Source of the DNA: an uncultured Christensenellaceae bacterium | GTDB taxonomy: Bacteria > Bacillota > Clostridia > Christensenellales > UBA3700 | NCBI GenBank assembly: GCA_944381365.1 | Contig: CALWKW010000004.1 | Coordinates: forward strand, 98,452 to 162,451 | Reading direction: 5' to 3' | Length of the DNA stretch: 64,000 nucleotides | In this document: one piece after another, positions 1 to 8,617 of the stretch | Numbering within the stretch: position 1 is the stretch's first letter | How the letters are laid out: each line of letters starts with the position of its first letter | Made by a program: the position numbers and the translations under genes | The notes under the pieces: generated by a model | The model's input: the letters and a program-made list of their open reading frames with translations, nothing else | What the model was told of the DNA's origin: nothing | Database searches by the model: none

Positions 1-261
1 ATAAAGATTGCTCAAAAACAAGTCATTGAAGGAGCCTTGACAGGAAAGAAAGTAGTGCTTACAGGTTCGCTTCCTACATTGAAAAGGTCTCAGGCAAAAG
101 CTTTGATTGAAGAAAACGGCGGCGAGGTATCGGAGTCCGTATCAAAGACCGTAAACCTTATTGTCGCAGGAGAAGACGCAGGAAGCAAGCTTGAAAAAGC
201 TAAAAAATTGGGCATTGAAATTATAGACGAAAAAGGCTTGTTTGACTTGATAGGAAAATAG
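1..261 (+). CDS. ligA: NAD-dependent DNA ligase, C-terminal BRCT part (5' end outside window)
   Basis: The reading frame is open from base 1 and ends at a TAA at 259-261, so this is the last 86 residues of a longer protein. They form one BRCT domain: the start [13 protein letters not shown], a GG turn (ENGGEVS), then [20 protein letters not shown] and a closing [11 protein letters not shown]. This is the pattern of the BRCT domain that closes bacterial LigA, which seals nicks using NAD. The catalytic adenylation, OB and zinc-finger parts lie outside the window, so the LigA call rests on the BRCT match and on being C-terminal. A strong terminator follows. Another BRCT protein is possible but less likely. 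Confidence 0.85.
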   Translation: MKIAQKQVIEGALTGKKVVLTGSLPTLKRSQAKALIEENGGEVSESVSKTVNLIVAGEDAGSKLEKAKKLGIEIIDEKGLFDLIGK

Positions 262-301
262 TCTTTAAATAGATAAATTAGTTTTATAAAATTAATATTT
301 T

Positions 302-350
302 AAAAAATTCGCTTGGATATAGCAATGTATTTGAGCGAATTTTTTGTTTT
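302..350 (+). terminator. Intrinsic terminator after ligA
   Basis: AAAAAATTCGCT at 302-313 pairs perfectly with AGCGAATTTTTT at 334-345, and a T-rich run follows. It lies 40 bases past the ligA stop. Confidence 0.75.
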
Positions 351-661
351 TATAAAAAATTTTTAAGAATTGATAATACTATCAAAAACTTTGATAGCTT
401 AATTAAAGCCGATATATTTTATGGATAAAATGACACAATATTTTTTGAAATAAATTTAAATTTTTATTTTTTAGATTGCAAAACTTAAGGGATTTTGTTG
501 TGTCTTTTATTAAGCCAAAAGAAGTCAATTGAGAAAAATCTTTGGACAAATGAGAATTTTAAAAAGTTAAGACAAAACCTTCAAGTAAGAGTAAATATAC
601 TAAAAATTGCGGTTTTGATTAATGCAAGATTGCTAATAAATATAATAATATTAAAAAACAC
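351..661. other. Non-coding stretch between ligA and yicC
   Basis: This is AT-rich sequence without a convincing gene. One small perfect hairpin is visible (CTATCAAA at 379-386 with TTTGATAG at 390-397), without a T-run. A 69-codon open frame at 495-704 has no Shine-Dalgarno and low-complexity I/L/K/N composition, so I do not call it. Confidence 0.6.
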
Positions 662-690
662 TTGTAAAATAGCAAAAAAAGTGATATTCT
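662..690 (+). promoter_or_regulatory. Putative promoter of the yicC operon
   Basis: TTGTAA at 662-667 and TATTCT at 685-690 are 17 bases apart. They lie 30 bases before the yicC start. Confidence 0.5.
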
Positions 691-719
691 TTATTATATT
701 ATAAATATTGGAGTGTAGT

Positions 720-1601
720 ATGGCTATTTATAGTATGACGGGTTATGGCAAGGGAATTGCTGAAGAAAACGGCTTGAAAATTACGGTAGAGCTCAAATCC
801 GTCAACCACAGATTTTTGGATTTGAATATCAAATTGCCCAAAGTTTTTTCTTTTGCCGAAGATGTTTTGAGAAAATGTTTGCAGGCAAATATCGGCAGAG
901 GTCATATAGATGTCTATGTCAATTATGAAGACAACAGAGAAGACAAATGTAGTCTTAATATCGACTATGATTTGGCAAAACAATACATAGATGTGGCAAA
1001 ACAGCTCGAAGAAAAATTCGGTGTGCAAAACAATTTGTATGTCAATGAGCTTTTGCGTATCCCCGAAGTAGTCACGCAAGTGGCAAACGAAGAAGACGAG
1101 CAAAAACTTGCTCAGCTTCTCACAAATGCGTGTATGTCTGCCATTGAGAATATCAACAAAATGAAGCTTCTCGAAGGCGAAGCTCTCATCAAAGATTTGC
1201 TTGCAAAAATCGATGGTATTAAAAATGTGCTACCAGAAATTCAGAGATTGTCGCCTCTTACTTTGGATGAGTACAGACAAAAACTCATGGAAAGAGTGCA
1301 AGAATATCTCAAAGAAGTGCCTGTCGATGAAGTAAAACTCATAAACGAAGTAGCTTTTTACAGCGATAAGTTTTGTACCGATGAGGAAATCACAAGACTT
1401 TATACTCATATCGACCACTTCATAAATATCGTCAAAGAAGGCGGAGCGGTAGGCAAAAAACTTGATTTTATCGTTCAGGAAATGAACAGAGAAAGCAATA
1501 CTATCGGCAGCAAATGCAATAATGCCGAAATTACAAAATATGTAGTTTTTTTGAAAAGCGAAATAGAAAAAATCAGAGAACAAGTTCAAAATCTTGTCTG
1601 A
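720..1601 (+). CDS. yicC: YicC/YloC family endoribonuclease
   Basis: A 293-residue protein of the YicC family, whose members have been described as endoribonucleases. The N-terminal YicC domain starts with the family hallmark SMTGYGKG (residues 5-12) and has ELKSVNHRFLDLNIKLP near 28-44. The C-terminal DUF1732-type domain ends in GKKLDFIVQEMNRESNTIGSK (around 246-266), also diagnostic. The ATG at 720 is chosen because GGAG at 710-713 is correctly spaced and the protein then begins MAIYSMTGYG; an upstream in-frame TTG at 708 is not needed. It leads a run yicC-gmk-rpoZ-coaBC-priA-def. The remA/ylzA gene often found between yicC and gmk is absent. Cellular targets in this organism are unknown. 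Confidence 0.9.
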   Translation: MAIYSMTGYGKGIAEENGLKITVELKSVNHRFLDLNIKLPKVFSFAEDVLRKCLQANIGRGHIDVYVNYEDNREDKCSLNIDYDLAKQYIDVAKQLEEKFGVQNNLYVNELLRIPEVVTQVANEEDEQKLAQLLTNACMSAIENINKMKLLEGEALIKDLLAKIDGIKNVLPEIQRLSPLTLDEYRQKLMERVQEYLKEVPVDEVKLINEVAFYSDKFCTDEEITRLYTHIDHFINIVKEGGAVGKKLDFIVQEMNRESNTIGSKCNNAEITKYVVFLKSEIEKIREQVQNLV

Positions 1602-1625
1602 TACTTACAAATTACGGAGAAATAT

Positions 1626-2243
1626 ATGCAGGACAAAAGAGGATTATTGATAGTTGTTTCCGGTCCTTCCGGTGCGGGTAAAGGTACTATTCTTGCTCAT
1701 ACGATAGAGAGTTATCCCACACTAAAGTATTCGGTTTCCGTGACTACACGAAATCCCAGAAAAGGGGAAATCGAAGGCGTAAATTATTATTTCAAAACGC
1801 TCGAAGAGTTTGAGACAATGCTTAATCAGAATGAGTTTTTGGAATATCAAAAAGTATATGACAATTATTACGGCACACCTTTTAGTAAAGTAAACGAACA
1901 GCTCAATCAAGGTTTTGATGTTGTGCTCGAGATAGATGTAAAAGGTGCTTTGGAAGTAAAAAACAAATATCCCGATGCTGTTATGATATTCATATCTCCC
2001 GCAAAGAGAGAGACTATTGAGGAGAGATTGAGAGGTCGTTCGACAGAAAGCGAAGAACAGCTCAAAATTCGTACAAACAGTGCTATCGAGGAGATAAAAC
2101 AAGCCGTTTTCTATGATTATATTGTGGTCAACGAAGATGTGCATCAAGGTGCCATGGACATAATCGCAATAATAGAAGCGGAAAAATGCAAAGTAAAAAA
2201 CAACAAAAAATTTATAGACAATCTTATTTATGGAGGTAAATGA
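1626..2243 (+). CDS. gmk: Guanylate kinase
   Basis: Cytoplasmic enzyme that phosphorylates GMP to GDP with ATP. The 205 residues are the usual length. The P-loop GPSGAGKGT is at residues 13-21. The GMP-binding part shows SVTTRNPRKGEIEGVNYYF (39-57), and the segment GTPFSKV and VVLEIDVKGALEVK (about 80-113) follows as in other Gmk proteins. The lid region has RLRGRSTESEEQ. The start has AGAAATAT ahead of ATG 1626 with GGAG at 1616-1619. The stop codon overlaps the first possible ATG of rpoZ, indicating cotranscription and translational coupling. Confidence 0.96.
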   Translation: MQDKRGLLIVVSGPSGAGKGTILAHTIESYPTLKYSVSVTTRNPRKGEIEGVNYYFKTLEEFETMLNQNEFLEYQKVYDNYYGTPFSKVNEQLNQGFDVVLEIDVKGALEVKNKYPDAVMIFISPAKRETIEERLRGRSTESEEQLKIRTNSAIEEIKQAVFYDYIVVNEDVHQGAMDIIAIIEAEKCKVKNNKKFIDNLIYGGK

Positions 2244-2245
2244 TT

Positions 2246-2446
2246 ATGATGATTGATCCACCTATTGACAAGTTGATAAAGAAGGCAGAATGTCGTTATG
2301 CTTTGGTATGCGGTATCGCAAAAAGAGCAAGACAACTCGAGACTCAATATCCCGAACTTCTTGAAGAAAAGAAAATGAAGGCAATAAGCTATGCCGCTCA
2401 AGAAGTTTACAACGATAAGATTATTATCAAGAGAGACAATCAGTAA
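2246..2446 (+). CDS. rpoZ: RNA polymerase omega subunit
   Basis: A 66-residue omega subunit, which helps assemble and stabilise the beta' subunit of RNA polymerase. Recognisable features are PPIDKLIKKAECRYALVCG near the N-terminus, KRARQLE, and AAQEVYNDKIII near the end, the typical Firmicute omega layout. The Shine-Dalgarno GGAGG at 2232-2236 is 9 bases before ATG 2246, a better distance than to the ATG at 2240 that overlaps the gmk stop, so I chose 2246; 2240 remains possible. Its place between gmk and coaBC is the conserved one in Bacillota. Confidence 0.92.
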   Translation: MMIDPPIDKLIKKAECRYALVCGIAKRARQLETQYPELLEEKKMKAISYAAQEVYNDKIIIKRDNQ

Positions 2447-2493
2447 TCGGTATTTTATAAAGCAGATTTTTGCATGATTTTGGAGAGATAGTT

Positions 2494-3675
2494 ATGCTGT
2501 CAAACTACAACATTTTGCTTGGCGTAAGCGGCGGAATAGCATGTTATAAGGCATGTGAAATAGTGTCAAGACTGAAAAAACTCGGTGCAGGCGTGGATGT
2601 CGTAATGACTCAGAATGCTACGGAGTTTGTTTCGCCTTTGACTTTTGAGACATTGTCCAATCGTCCTGCCATAAGCGATATGTTCGCTCGCAAAAAAGAG
2701 TGGGAAGTAGAGCATATATCTTTGGCAAAAAAAGCAGATTTGTGCATTATCGCACCGGCTACCGCCAATATTATCGCAAAGCTTGCAGACGGCATTGCAG
2801 ACGATATGTTGACCACTACTTATCTTGCTTTGAGATGTCCTGTAATCATCGCTCCAGCGATGAATACCAATATGTACACAAATCCCGTAGTAGTGGAAAA
2901 TTTGCAAAAACTCGCAAATGCGGGAGCGATAATAATTGACAGCACCGAAGGCAGACTTGCTTGCGGAGATGTAGGCAAAGGCAAAATGGCAGAGCCTGTC
3001 GATATCGTGGCAAAAGCCGTGGAAGTGCTTTGCCCTAAGAGAGATTTTAAAGGAAAAAAAGTGCTTATTACGGCAGGAGCGACAAGAGAAAATATTGACG
3101 GCGTAAGATTTATCACAAACCGCTCTTCGGGAAAAATGGGTATAGAACTTGCCAAGGCTGTCGTAAAAAGAGGCGGAAGCGTAGTGCTTGTAAAAGGACT
3201 TGTTCAGGTGCCTGTTCCCTCATACATTACGGATGTGGTAGAAGTAGAGTCGACACAGCAAATGTATGAAGCGGTAATGGATAAATATAAAGAATGCGAT
3301 GTTATTATAAAAGCTGCCGCACCGAGCGATTATCGTCCCAAAGAAAAAATCGACAACAAGCTGAAAGGCGAATCGATAACTTTGGAGCTTGTCAAAAATC
3401 CCGATATAGCAAAGGCAGTGGGACAGGTAAAAGGCGAGAGAAAACTAGTAGTTTTCTGTGCCGAAACTCAAAAGCTTCTTGACAGTGCTTTGCAAAAACT
3501 CAGTTCAAAAAATGCCGATTTGGTCGTAGCAAACGATGTCACGCAAAAAGGTGCGGGTTTTGATTGCGATACCAATATCGTCACGATAGCAAAAAAAGAC
3601 GGCTCAATCAAATCCTATCCGGTTTTGCCAAAGAGTCAGGTCGCAGAAGTTATACTTGATGAGATTTACAAATGA
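2494..3675 (+). CDS. coaBC: Bifunctional phosphopantothenoylcysteine decarboxylase / phosphopantothenate-cysteine ligase
   Basis: Two consecutive steps of coenzyme A synthesis in one 393-residue protein. The N-terminal flavoprotein (CoaC) domain begins NILLGVSGGIACYK and carries the PAMNTNMY motif (about residues 120-127) and RLACGDVGKGKMAEP, the substrate-clamp segment with its cysteine. The CoaB ligase domain starts at KKVLITAGATRENIDGVRFI (about 189-208) followed by NRSSGKMG, and has AAAPSDYRP and KLKGE further on. The ATG at 2494 is preceded by GGAGAG at 2482-2487; an upstream TTG at 2470 in the same frame is less well placed. The end overlaps priA by 4 bases (ATGA). Confidence 0.96.
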   Translation: MLSNYNILLGVSGGIACYKACEIVSRLKKLGAGVDVVMTQNATEFVSPLTFETLSNRPAISDMFARKKEWEVEHISLAKKADLCIIAPATANIIAKLADGIADDMLTTTYLALRCPVIIAPAMNTNMYTNPVVVENLQKLANAGAIIIDSTEGRLACGDVGKGKMAEPVDIVAKAVEVLCPKRDFKGKKVLITAGATRENIDGVRFITNRSSGKMGIELAKAVVKRGGSVVLVKGLVQVPVPSYITDVVEVESTQQMYEAVMDKYKECDVIIKAAAPSDYRPKEKIDNKLKGESITLELVKNPDIAKAVGQVKGERKLVVFCAETQKLLDSALQKLSSKNADLVVANDVTQKGAGFDCDTNIVTIAKKDGSIKSYPVLPKSQVAEVILDEIYK

Positions 3676-5867
3676 TTGCAAAAGTTATTGTAGACATAAG
3701 CAACAGCGAAATAGACAAAATTTTTGATTATGAAATCCCCTCAAACCTTAATGTTCAAAAGGGTAGCAGAGTGCTTGTACCCTTCGGTACAAAAAGAATT
3801 GAGGGCTTTTGTATTGATATAGCCGAAAAATCCGATGTGCCTACGCTCAAAAGCATCGAAGGCGTATTGGACGAATTTGTGTGCATAAGCGAAGAAATGC
3901 TAGAGCTTATGCAGTATATGAAACAAAAATTTTATATTCGTTATGTCGACAGTTTGAGGTTGTTTATTCCTTCCAAGTTGAGAGGCGGAAGAATAAAGGA
4001 GCTCACCAGAATATTTGTAAAGCTCAATCCGATGTTTGATTATGAAGACATTGTCGATGCAGTGCCCGAGAGAGCAAAAAGTCAGCTTGCAATAATCGAA
4101 AGATTAAAAGAAAACGGCGAATTTTTGAGTGTTCTCAATACAGAATATTCAGTAAGTGCTATAAATACTTTGGTCAGCAAAGGTCTTCTGATAAAGACTA
4201 CCGAGCAAGTAGAAAGAAAACCTATGCAAAGCATACAGGGGTCATTAAAAGAAGTAGAACTTCGTCCCCAACAAAAAAGAGCTTTGGACACGATTTTTAC
4301 TACGCAAAAAGATACCATTCTTTTGAACGGCGTGACAGGTTCGGGAAAAACTCTCGTATATATGACAGCCATACAAAAGGTTTTGGATGAAGGCAAAAGT
4401 GCTGTCATGCTTGTTCCCGAAATATCGCTTACGCCTCAGATGCTCAAAAATTTTAGAGGTTATTTTGGCGACAGAGTGGCAATGTTGCACAGCGGTCTTA
4501 GTGACGGAGAGAGGTTTGACGAATGGAAAAGATTGTTAAAAGGTCAGGCTTCCATAGTCGTAGGAGCTCGCTCGGCAATATTCGCACCATTGAAAAATAT
4601 CGGACTTATTATAGTGGACGAAGAGCATGACGCAAGTTATGTCAGCGAATCGAATCCTCGTTATAGAACAGTCGATATCGCAAGATTCAGAGCAAAATAC
4701 AACAATGCAAAAGTAGTGCTGGGAAGTGCTACTCCTTCGATAGAAAGCTATTTGCTCGCAAAAAACGGAGAGTATGCTTTGGCTGTTATGGACCAAAGAA
4801 TAAGCGACAAAGGCATGCCTAAGATAGAAATCGTCAATATGTCAAACGAACTTCTTATGGGAAATGACGGCATATTCTCTTCAAAGCTCGAGTCAGAGCT
4901 AAAGGCTACTATCGAGAAGGGCGAGCAGGCAATGATATTTCTCAACAGGCGAGGTCATTCCTCTTTTGTGATGTGCCGCAAGTGCGGATACATAGCAAAA
5001 TGTACGGATTGCGACATATCGCTTACATATCATTCGGTCGACAATATGCTCAAGTGCCATTACTGCGGAAAAAGATACAAGATGCTCACTAATTGCCCCG
5101 ATTGCGGCAGTACAAGCATAAGGTACGGAAAATTGGGTACGCAAAGAGTTGTGGAAGAAATTCAAAGACTTTTTCCTAATGTAAAAGTCCTTAGAATGGA
5201 CAATGAGACGACTGCCACAAAGACAGCTTATCTCGATATTTTGGGAGCTTTTGCCGCAAAAGAAGCACAAGTGCTTGTGGGTACGCAAATGATAGCCAAA
5301 GGGCACGATTTTCCCGATGTGACTTTGGTGGGAATACTCGATGCGGATATGAGTCTTTATCATCAGGATTATCGTTCAAACGAGCGTACTTTTCAGCTTG
5401 TGACTCAAGTAGCTGGAAGAGCAGGAAGAAGCGATAAAGGCGGAAAGGTAATTTTGCAGACTTATTCGCCCAATCACTATGTTTACAGATTTGCGAGCAA
5501 TTATGATTATAAAGGCTTTTTCGAGAAGGAAAACAATGTGAGATGCACCACGAATTTTCCTCCTTATACGACAATCATAAGAGTTTTGATGACATCTGAA
5601 GATGAGGATAAGGTCATTGAGGGAGCAAAGAAGATATATAGAGAACTTCTCGATTATGCCCAGCAAAACAAAAATGAGTTTTTGTATATACAGGCAATGA
5701 AATCTCCTGTGGGAAGAATACAAAACAAGTTCAGATATCAGATTATCGCAAGAATAAAGAGAAACAAAGAAGACCAAATCATAGCAAAATTTTATAGCGT
5801 GATTGACAAAAATAAGTTCAGACAAGTATCCGTATTCGCTGAGATCAATCCTCAGAATATGGCATAA
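3672..5867 (+). CDS. priA: Primosomal replication-restart helicase PriA
   Basis: A 731-residue superfamily 2 helicase that reloads the replisome at stalled forks. The N-terminal region is the DNA-binding domain. Walker A is GVTGSGKT at 220-227, the DEAH-type box is DEEH at 316-319, and motif VLGSATPS follows. A zinc-binding insertion with CRKCGYIAKCTDC, CHYCGKRY and CPDCGS supplies eight paired cysteines (about 435-480), as in all PriA proteins. The helicase C-terminal half has GTQMIAKGHDFPDVTLVG and QVAGRAGR. It starts in a 4-base overlap with coaBC and is followed by def after 25 bases. Confidence 0.97.
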   Translation: MIAKVIVDISNSEIDKIFDYEIPSNLNVQKGSRVLVPFGTKRIEGFCIDIAEKSDVPTLKSIEGVLDEFVCISEEMLELMQYMKQKFYIRYVDSLRLFIPSKLRGGRIKELTRIFVKLNPMFDYEDIVDAVPERAKSQLAIIERLKENGEFLSVLNTEYSVSAINTLVSKGLLIKTTEQVERKPMQSIQGSLKEVELRPQQKRALDTIFTTQKDTILLNGVTGSGKTLVYMTAIQKVLDEGKSAVMLVPEISLTPQMLKNFRGYFGDRVAMLHSGLSDGERFDEWKRLLKGQASIVVGARSAIFAPLKNIGLIIVDEEHDASYVSESNPRYRTVDIARFRAKYNNAKVVLGSATPSIESYLLAKNGEYALAVMDQRISDKGMPKIEIVNMSNELLMGNDGIFSSKLESELKATIEKGEQAMIFLNRRGHSSFVMCRKCGYIAKCTDCDISLTYHSVDNMLKCHYCGKRYKMLTNCPDCGSTSIRYGKLGTQRVVEEIQRLFPNVKVLRMDNETTATKTAYLDILGAFAAKEAQVLVGTQMIAKGHDFPDVTLVGILDADMSLYHQDYRSNERTFQLVTQVAGRAGRSDKGGKVILQTYSPNHYVYRFASNYDYKGFFEKENNVRCTTNFPPYTTIIRVLMTSEDEDKVIEGAKKIYRELLDYAQQNKNEFLYIQAMKSPVGRIQNKFRYQIIARIKRNKEDQIIAKFYSVIDKNKFRQVSVFAEINPQNMA

Positions 5868-5892
5868 CATAAAGATAATAAGGAGAAAGAAA

Positions 5893-6345
5893 ATGGCTTT
5901 AAGAGATATAGTGGTAGATCCCAATCCCACATTAAGAAAAAAATGCAGACCTGTCGAGGTGTTTGACGAAAAGCTTGGCAAATTGCTTGACGATATGAGA
6001 GAAACAATGAATCATGCTGACGGAGTAGGACTTGCAGGACCTCAGGTGGGTATTTTGCGTAGACTTGCGGTAGTGGAAGTCGAGGATTTTTATATAGAGC
6101 TTATCAATCCCGTTATTGTCAAAAAAACAGGTACTCAGGACGGACCTGAAGGCTGTCTGAGCGTTCCCAACAAACAGGCTGATATCAAAAGACCTTACAA
6201 GGTTACGGTAGACTATCAGGACAGAAATGGCACTCCTATGACCGTTACGGCAGAAGGATTCATAGCAAGAGCTTTTTGCCACGAGATAGACCATCTTGAC
6301 GGAATTCTTTATTATGACTATATAGAAAAGCAAGAAAAAAGATAA
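5893..6345 (+). CDS. def: Peptide deformylase
   Basis: Metal-dependent enzyme that removes the formyl group from nascent proteins; 150 residues. All three motifs are present: GVGLAGPQVG (motif 1, with G in place of the common A before PQ), EGCLSVP (motif 2, metal-binding Cys) and HEIDHLDG (motif 3, two metal-binding His and the catalytic Glu). AGGAG at 5881-5885 precedes ATG 5893, which gives the expected N-terminus MALRDIVVDPNP; the longer open frame from 5803 overlaps priA and is not needed. fmt, encoding the opposing formyltransferase, follows. Confidence 0.96.
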   Translation: MALRDIVVDPNPTLRKKCRPVEVFDEKLGKLLDDMRETMNHADGVGLAGPQVGILRRLAVVEVEDFYIELINPVIVKKTGTQDGPEGCLSVPNKQADIKRPYKVTVDYQDRNGTPMTVTAEGFIARAFCHEIDHLDGILYYDYIEKQEKR

Positions 6346-6380
6346 AAGGCGATTAAAATCTTTAAATTTATTTTGAAGAT

Positions 6381-6410
6381 TTGACAGAAGTTTAATAAAC
6401 TAGATATAAA
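6381..6410 (+). promoter_or_regulatory. Putative promoter ahead of fmt
   Basis: TTGACA at 6381-6386 and TATAAA at 6405-6410 are separated by 18 bases in the 98-base gap between def and fmt. Confidence 0.6.
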
Positions 6411-6443
6411 CATTGTAAAAAATAAAAAATCAAGCGAGGCAAT

Positions 6444-7376
6444 ATGAGGATATTATTTTTAGGCACACCGGATTTTGCTGTCGAGGCATTAAAAAAGATA
6501 CTTGCCACAAGACATGAAGTTGTGGGAGTAGTGACTCAACCTGACAGAAAACGCAACAGAGGAGAAATCTCTTTTTCTCCCGTAAAAGAGTGTGCGATAG
6601 AAAATAATATCAAAGTATATCAATACGAAAGCATCCGCAAAGAGGGAGTGGAAGACATAAAAGCTATCAATCCCGATATCATGGTCACATGTGCATTCGG
6701 TCAGATAATAAGTCAGGAGATCTTGGATATTCCAAAGTACGGAGTAGTCAATATACACGCTTCGCTCCTTCCTAAATACAGAGGCAGCAGCCCTATACAG
6801 TGGTGTCTTATAAAGGGCGAAAAAAAGACGGGTATTACCATAATGCGTACAGCTCTTGCTGTCGACAGCGGAGATATACTTTTGCAAAAAGAAATCGATA
6901 TATTGCCTGATGAAAATGCAGGAGAACTTTTTGACAGGCTTGCTGTGCTCGGCGGCGAAGCGATAGTGGAAGCATTGGAGATTATCGACAGCGGAAAAGC
7001 AAAGTATGTTCCTCAGGATGAGAGCAAGGCTACTCATTATCCAATGATAAAAAAAGAAGACGGACATATCGATTGGTCGCAGTCTAATATCGATATTTTC
7101 AATAAGATGAGAGGCTTTACGCCTTGGCCGTCAGTATATAGCTTTCTTGATAAAAAGCTTTTTAAAATATTAAAGTGCAAGATTGTCGATAATGACGAAA
7201 TGGCAAAAGACTTATCTCAAGGCGAAGTCCTTGTTGAGAATCATCGCAAAGCATTTGTGGGTTGCAAAAGCGGAGCGATAGAGCTTTTAGAAGTGCAGCT
7301 TGAAGGAAAAAAGGCTATGGACATAGCTACTTTTTTGACAAGCGGAAAATTGAAAACAGGAGCAAAACTTGACTGA
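6444..7376 (+). CDS. fmt: Methionyl-tRNA formyltransferase
   Basis: Formylates initiator Met-tRNA using 10-formyl-THF; 310 residues, the standard length. The N-terminus RILFLGTPDFAVEALK, the catalytic region VNIHASLLPKYRGSSPIQW (Asn, His and the SLLPKYRG signature) and DSGDILLQ are diagnostic. The C-terminal OB-like tRNA-binding part contains RGFTPWPSVYSF. GCGAGG lies ahead of ATG 6444. The stop shares one base with the rsmB start (TGATG at 7374-7378), so the two are translationally coupled. Confidence 0.96.
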   Translation: MRILFLGTPDFAVEALKKILATRHEVVGVVTQPDRKRNRGEISFSPVKECAIENNIKVYQYESIRKEGVEDIKAINPDIMVTCAFGQIISQEILDIPKYGVVNIHASLLPKYRGSSPIQWCLIKGEKKTGITIMRTALAVDSGDILLQKEIDILPDENAGELFDRLAVLGGEAIVEALEIIDSGKAKYVPQDESKATHYPMIKKEDGHIDWSQSNIDIFNKMRGFTPWPSVYSFLDKKLFKILKCKIVDNDEMAKDLSQGEVLVENHRKAFVGCKSGAIELLEVQLEGKKAMDIATFLTSGKLKTGAKLD

Positions 7377-8617
7377 TGAACGGATTGGTGCTTGCGTATG
7401 ATGTGCTTGCAAAAATTTATAAAGAAGATGCGTTCAGCTCGATAGAACTCAACAAAAGAGTTGTCGGGGCAAACAATCAAGCCGTGGTCACAAGGCTTGT
7501 TTACGGAGTTTTGCAAAAAGATATCGAGCTTGATTATTATATATCGGCATTGACGACAAAAAAGCCCAGCAAAACGATATTGATACTTTTAAAATTGGGA
7601 CTATATTGTCTTAAATATATGGATAGTTTTCCTGACTATGCAGTAGTGGATGAAGTAGTAGATTTGTGCGAAAAGCTTGGCAAAAGACAGCTCAAAGGCT
7701 TTGTCAACAGCACATTGAAGACTTTTATCTCAAAAGGCAAAACCATTGATTTGCCAAAAGATAATATAGGAAAACTTAGTGTGAAATACAGCATACCTTT
7801 GTGGCTTTCAAAGGCTTATATCAAACAATACGGAATAGAAAAAGCAGAAGAATTTTTGAGTGTAGAAGAATTTACAAAGGAGCATATAAGAAACAATCCT
7901 TTTGTATGGACGCTTGACGAACTCAAAAAGGATTTGGACAAGCAAGGTATAGAATATATACAAAGCATTGCAGACGGACTTTTTGTGGATAATTCAGCAT
8001 ATATCAAAAAGTTGAACAATGACGGCAAAATCACTTATCAATCTATGACATCGATGCTTGCGGTCAAAGCTTTGGATATGAAAGATAATGAGATCTTGCT
8101 CGATATGTGTTCTGCTCCTGGCGGAAAAGCGGTGTATGCAAGTCAGCTTGCAGACATAAAGGTAGTGGCTTGCGATATTCATGAGCACAGATTGCAATTA
8201 ATAAATTCTTATGCAAATCGTATTGGCGTAAAGAGTATCACAACAATGCTTAATGACGGATGCGGATATAATAAGGATTTTGATAAAAAATTCGACAAAG
8301 TATTATGCGATGTGCCTTGTAGCGGTTTGGGCGTTGCCGGCAAAAAACCTGATATTTATCTAAGATCTAGCATGGAAAAGGTCGAAGAAATCTCAAAGAT
8401 TCAATATCAGATACTTACAAACGCAAGTAAATATACAAAAGATAATGGCAGAATAGTATATTCTACCTGTACGACTTTGAGAGAGGAAAACTATAATATC
8501 GTAGGACGATTTGTCAAGGAAAACAAAGATTGGCAAATTCTAGATTGCAAAAACTATTTGCCTGACGGCAAAGGTACGGACGGATTTTTTATAGCAGTAT
8601 TGGAGAAGAAAAATTGA
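7376..8617 (+). CDS. rsmB: 16S rRNA (cytosine-967 C5)-methyltransferase
   Basis: A 413-residue RNA m5C methyltransferase with an N-terminal NusB-like RNA-binding domain (about 1-135, including ANNQAVVTRLVYGVLQ) and a C-terminal Rossmann domain. SAM binding is shown by LLDMCSAPGGKAVYASQL (about 241-258). The catalytic cysteines are in DVPCSGLG and YSTCTT. The family, the NusB-like domain and the location after fmt point to RsmB rather than RsmF. It overlaps fmt by one base and rlmN by 4 bases. Confidence 0.94.
   Translation: MNGLVLAYDVLAKIYKEDAFSSIELNKRVVGANNQAVVTRLVYGVLQKDIELDYYISALTTKKPSKTILILLKLGLYCLKYMDSFPDYAVVDEVVDLCEKLGKRQLKGFVNSTLKTFISKGKTIDLPKDNIGKLSVKYSIPLWLSKAYIKQYGIEKAEEFLSVEEFTKEHIRNNPFVWTLDELKKDLDKQGIEYIQSIADGLFVDNSAYIKKLNNDGKITYQSMTSMLAVKALDMKDNEILLDMCSAPGGKAVYASQLADIKVVACDIHEHRLQLINSYANRIGVKSITTMLNDGCGYNKDFDKKFDKVLCDVPCSGLGVAGKKPDIYLRSSMEKVEEISKIQYQILTNASKYTKDNGRIVYSTCTTLREENYNIVGRFVKENKDWQILDCKNYLPDGKGTDGFFIAVLEKKN

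Noticed and set aside
495..704. 69-codon open frame upstream of yicC
   Set aside because: No Shine-Dalgarno, I/L/K/N-rich low-complexity product, and it runs through the putative yicC promoter.
5376..5981. 201-codon minus-strand frame across the priA-def junction
   Set aside because: Antisense to well-supported genes, no ribosome site and no recognisable domain; AT-rich codon bias of the sense genes explains it.
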